From positions 1 to 7,076 of the forward strand of contig JACDCH010000290.1 of assembly GCA_013694495.1 (NCBI GenBank): a DNA stretch of 7,076 nucleotides. Reading direction: 5' to 3'. A model generated the notes under the pieces. It had not been told where the DNA came from and searched no databases. It saw only the letters and a program-made list of their open reading frames with translations. The translations under genes were made by a program, and so were the position numbers. Within the stretch, counting starts at the first letter, position 1. Every line of letters begins with the position of its first letter. This document shows positions 5,693 through 7,076 of this stretch, in pieces. Origin of the DNA: Acidimicrobiia bacterium. Lineage in GTDB: Bacteria; Actinomycetota; Acidimicrobiia; Acidimicrobiales; JACDCH01.

Positions 5693-6364
5693 TCATCCGG
5701 CGGAACCGGCGAACGACGTGGCGAGCAGGGCCTGGGCCAGGTGGTACGTGACGATGATGGCGAGCGGCGCCCAGGGCTGGGTCCGGATGAAGCGCTCCCA
5801 GGCGATGAGCGAGTCGCTGGCGGCGAAGAGGGCGGCGCCGGTGATGGCCCGCGGGTCGGTGGTCCCGATCGCCGTGGCCACCATGGCGGCGATGACGACG
5901 ACGTACGCGGCGACCGGGGCCGCCAGCTCGGGCTCGTCGCCCCGGCGGGTCGCACCCACCACCCGGACGCCGAGGGTGGCGACGATGACGACCGCGGCGA
6001 TCGCCCCCGCCGCCAGGCCGGCCCCCTCCGTGCCCGCCGCCACGAAGGCGACGACGTAGGCAACGTGGGCGAGGAGGAACGAGCCGAGCCCGAGGACGAA
6101 GAGGTTCGGGCCGGGCGTGCCGGGCTGGCGTCCGGGCAGCATGAGGAACACGTCGCCGGCCGTGGACAGCACGAGGGCGGCCACCAACGCCGCCCGGGCC
6201 CCGCCGGCGACCCCGTCGAGCACCAGCGCCAAGGCGACGAGGAACGCCATGCAGCCCGGCTTGCAGAGGTACTCGAGCCGCTTGCTGCCGCGCCGGACGG
6301 CCCACCAGTCGGTCGCCGCCACCACCCCGAACGCGGCCAGCAGCCCCCACGCAGCCCCGTTCAC
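5693..6364 (-). CDS. YhhN/TMEM86-family membrane protein (lysoplasmalogenase-like)
   Basis: A complete 223-residue integral membrane protein with about seven to eight hydrophobic segments. It carries the family's conserved polar residues within membrane helices: KP at 35-36, S67-x-x-G-D at 67-71, F96-x-x-x-H100, S183-D184 in LFAASDSLIA, and YHLAQ at 207-211. Characterised relatives (mammalian TMEM86 proteins and a bacterial member) hydrolyse the vinyl-ether bond of lysoplasmalogens, so the bacterial role is probably in ether-lipid or membrane phospholipid metabolism. The substrate in this organism is not known. The start is GTG at 6364-6362. A TAAGCC stretch at 6376-6371 sits six bases upstream where a leaderless -10 would lie, but it lacks the final T. 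The gene is on the same strand as the reductase, 58 bases away, and ahead of the M23 gene. Confidence 0.88.
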   Translation of the reverse strand: MNGAAWGLLAAFGVVAATDWWAVRRGSKRLEYLCKPGCMAFLVALALVLDGVAGGARAALVAALVLSTAGDVFLMLPGRQPGTPGPNLFVLGLGSFLLAHVAYVVAFVAAGTEGAGLAAGAIAAVVIVATLGVRVVGATRRGDEPELAAPVAAYVVVIAAMVATAIGTTDPRAITGAALFAASDSLIAWERFIRTQPWAPLAIIVTYHLAQALLATSFAGSAG

Positions 6365-6390
6365 CCGTGTGGCTTACCCGACTCGGGCCG

Positions 6391-6409
6391 CGGGCGCCAG
6401 ACCCGCCCG
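6391..6409 (-). terminator. possible hairpin after the reductase gene
   Basis: CGGGCG (6391-6396) pairs with CGCCCG (6404-6409) around a seven-base loop, 13 bases beyond the reductase stop codon. It partly overlaps the 10-base palindrome CCGTCGACGG (6407-6416). There is no T-run. It could separate the reductase transcript from the YhhN gene, but the stem is short and GC-only. Confidence 0.3.
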
Positions 6410-6422
6410 TCGACGGAGCGGG

Positions 6423-7076
6423 TCAGGCGGCGGCCACAGCGAGGGCGTCGGCCCAGGGGACGCCGCCGTCGACGAGCACCTGGCGCCAGCGCACGACCTG
6501 GGCCGGCATGTTCATGCCGAGGGCGGCGACGAGGCGGCCGCCGCAGCCGTAGAGGGCGACGAACTTGCGCGCTTCGATGGAGCCGGCGACGACCTCGACG
6601 TCGCAGTCGGCCGACGTCCGGCCCACCACCTGGATCTTGCGGTCGTACTGATCGGACCAGAACCACGGCACCGGCGCGAATGGCTGGCCCCGTCCGCCGG
6701 CGAGGTCGGCGAGCAGGGTGCGGGCCGCGTGGGCGCCCTGGACCTGCGCGTTGTCACATTGCTCGATGCGGATCGGGTCACCGCCGCCGAACTGCGGGTG
6801 CGGCCAGCGGGCGACGTCGCCCGCCGCCACCACACCGGGGCCGGCGAGGCACGTCTCGTCGCACACGACGCCGTCGCCGAGGTCGAGGCCGCTGCCCTCG
6901 AGCCACGCCGTGTTCGGCGTGACGCCGATGCCGACGAGGACGACATCGGCCTCCACGGTCGTGCCGTCGGTCAGGCGGGCCCACGACGCCCGGCCGCCGG
7001 CGTCGCCGTGCAGGGCCTCCACGCCGGTGCCCAGGCGCAGGTCGACGCCGCGCTCGCGGTGGAGATCGCCCACGAC
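6423..7076 (-). CDS. FAD-dependent NAD(P)H ferredoxin/rubredoxin-type reductase, C-terminal part
   Basis: The visible 217 residues are the C-terminal half of a pyridine nucleotide-disulfide oxidoreductase-fold flavoprotein of the ferredoxin/rubredoxin reductase type, which passes electrons from NAD(P)H through FAD to a small iron-sulfur partner. Counting from the edge, GIGVTPNT lies at 49-56. The FAD-binding aspartate motif AAGDVA is at 84-89, followed by a DNAQVQG helix at 108-114. VPWFWSDQYD at 136-145 is typical of the family's C-terminal reductase domain, which continues to the end. The family's usual E-H-W before DNA is E-Q-C here. The frame is open to the right edge: the GTG codon at 7073-7071 is internal, so the N-terminal FAD-binding domain and the true start lie outside. 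The physiological partner (ferredoxin, P450 system or dioxygenase) is not in view. Confidence 0.9.
   Translation of the reverse strand, partial: VVGDLHRERGVDLRLGTGVEALHGDAGGRASWARLTDGTTVEADVVLVGIGVTPNTAWLEGSGLDLGDGVVCDETCLAGPGVVAAGDVARWPHPQFGGGDPIRIEQCDNAQVQGAHAARTLLADLAGGRGQPFAPVPWFWSDQYDRKIQVVGRTSADCDVEVVAGSIEARKFVALYGCGGRLVAALGMNMPAQVVRWRQVLVDGGVPWADALAVAAA

Noticed and set aside
7071..7073. GTG as the start of the reductase.
   Set aside because: The frame stays open to the window edge and the protein would lack its N-terminal FAD-binding domain, so this codon is an internal valine.

Overview
The window is a high-GC stretch of bacterial chromosome, with strong G/C preference at third codon positions. 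Several genes have no Shine-Dalgarno sequence but do have a TANNNT-like hexamer 6-9 bases before the start codon. The secreted M23 peptidase also carries a tail of DUF4214-type repeats. Together these suggest an actinobacterium, possibly of the class Acidimicrobiia. That placement is an inference from style and family content, not from a marker gene.

Layout from left to right. A few codons of a possible + strand gene end at base 26, converging on a complete PfkB-family (adenosine-kinase-like) sugar/nucleoside kinase on the - strand (36-1040). A 179-base divergent spacer, which holds a 29-codon small ORF, separates it from a complete M1-family zinc aminopeptidase (PepN type) on the + strand (1220-3790). 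A 377-base convergent spacer (3791-4167) follows. It holds a terminator-like hairpin directly after the aminopeptidase stop, two tandem 48-base hairpin elements with compensatory stem changes, a 14-base perfect palindrome and a 6-base tandem repeat. On the - strand then come a secreted M23 metallopeptidase with four DUF4214-like repeats (4168-5610), a YhhN/TMEM86-family membrane protein (5693-6364), and the C-terminal part of a ferredoxin/rubredoxin-type FAD-NAD(P)H reductase that runs off the right edge (6423-7076).

The genes look like ordinary housekeeping or accessory functions: nucleoside or sugar phosphorylation, peptide turnover, cell-wall hydrolysis, ether-lipid or membrane metabolism, and electron transfer. 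They do not form one obvious pathway. The three right-hand genes share a strand, but the 58- and 82-base gaps with their own hairpins and promoter-like hexamers argue against a tight operon.

The most unusual signal is non-coding: the paired hairpins at 3869-3978. Both have 11-bp perfect stems and 26-base loops, and the two stem positions that differ between the copies change on both arms so that pairing is kept. This looks like a structured repeat or RNA/DNA element rather than chance. No complete new multi-gene system is visible.
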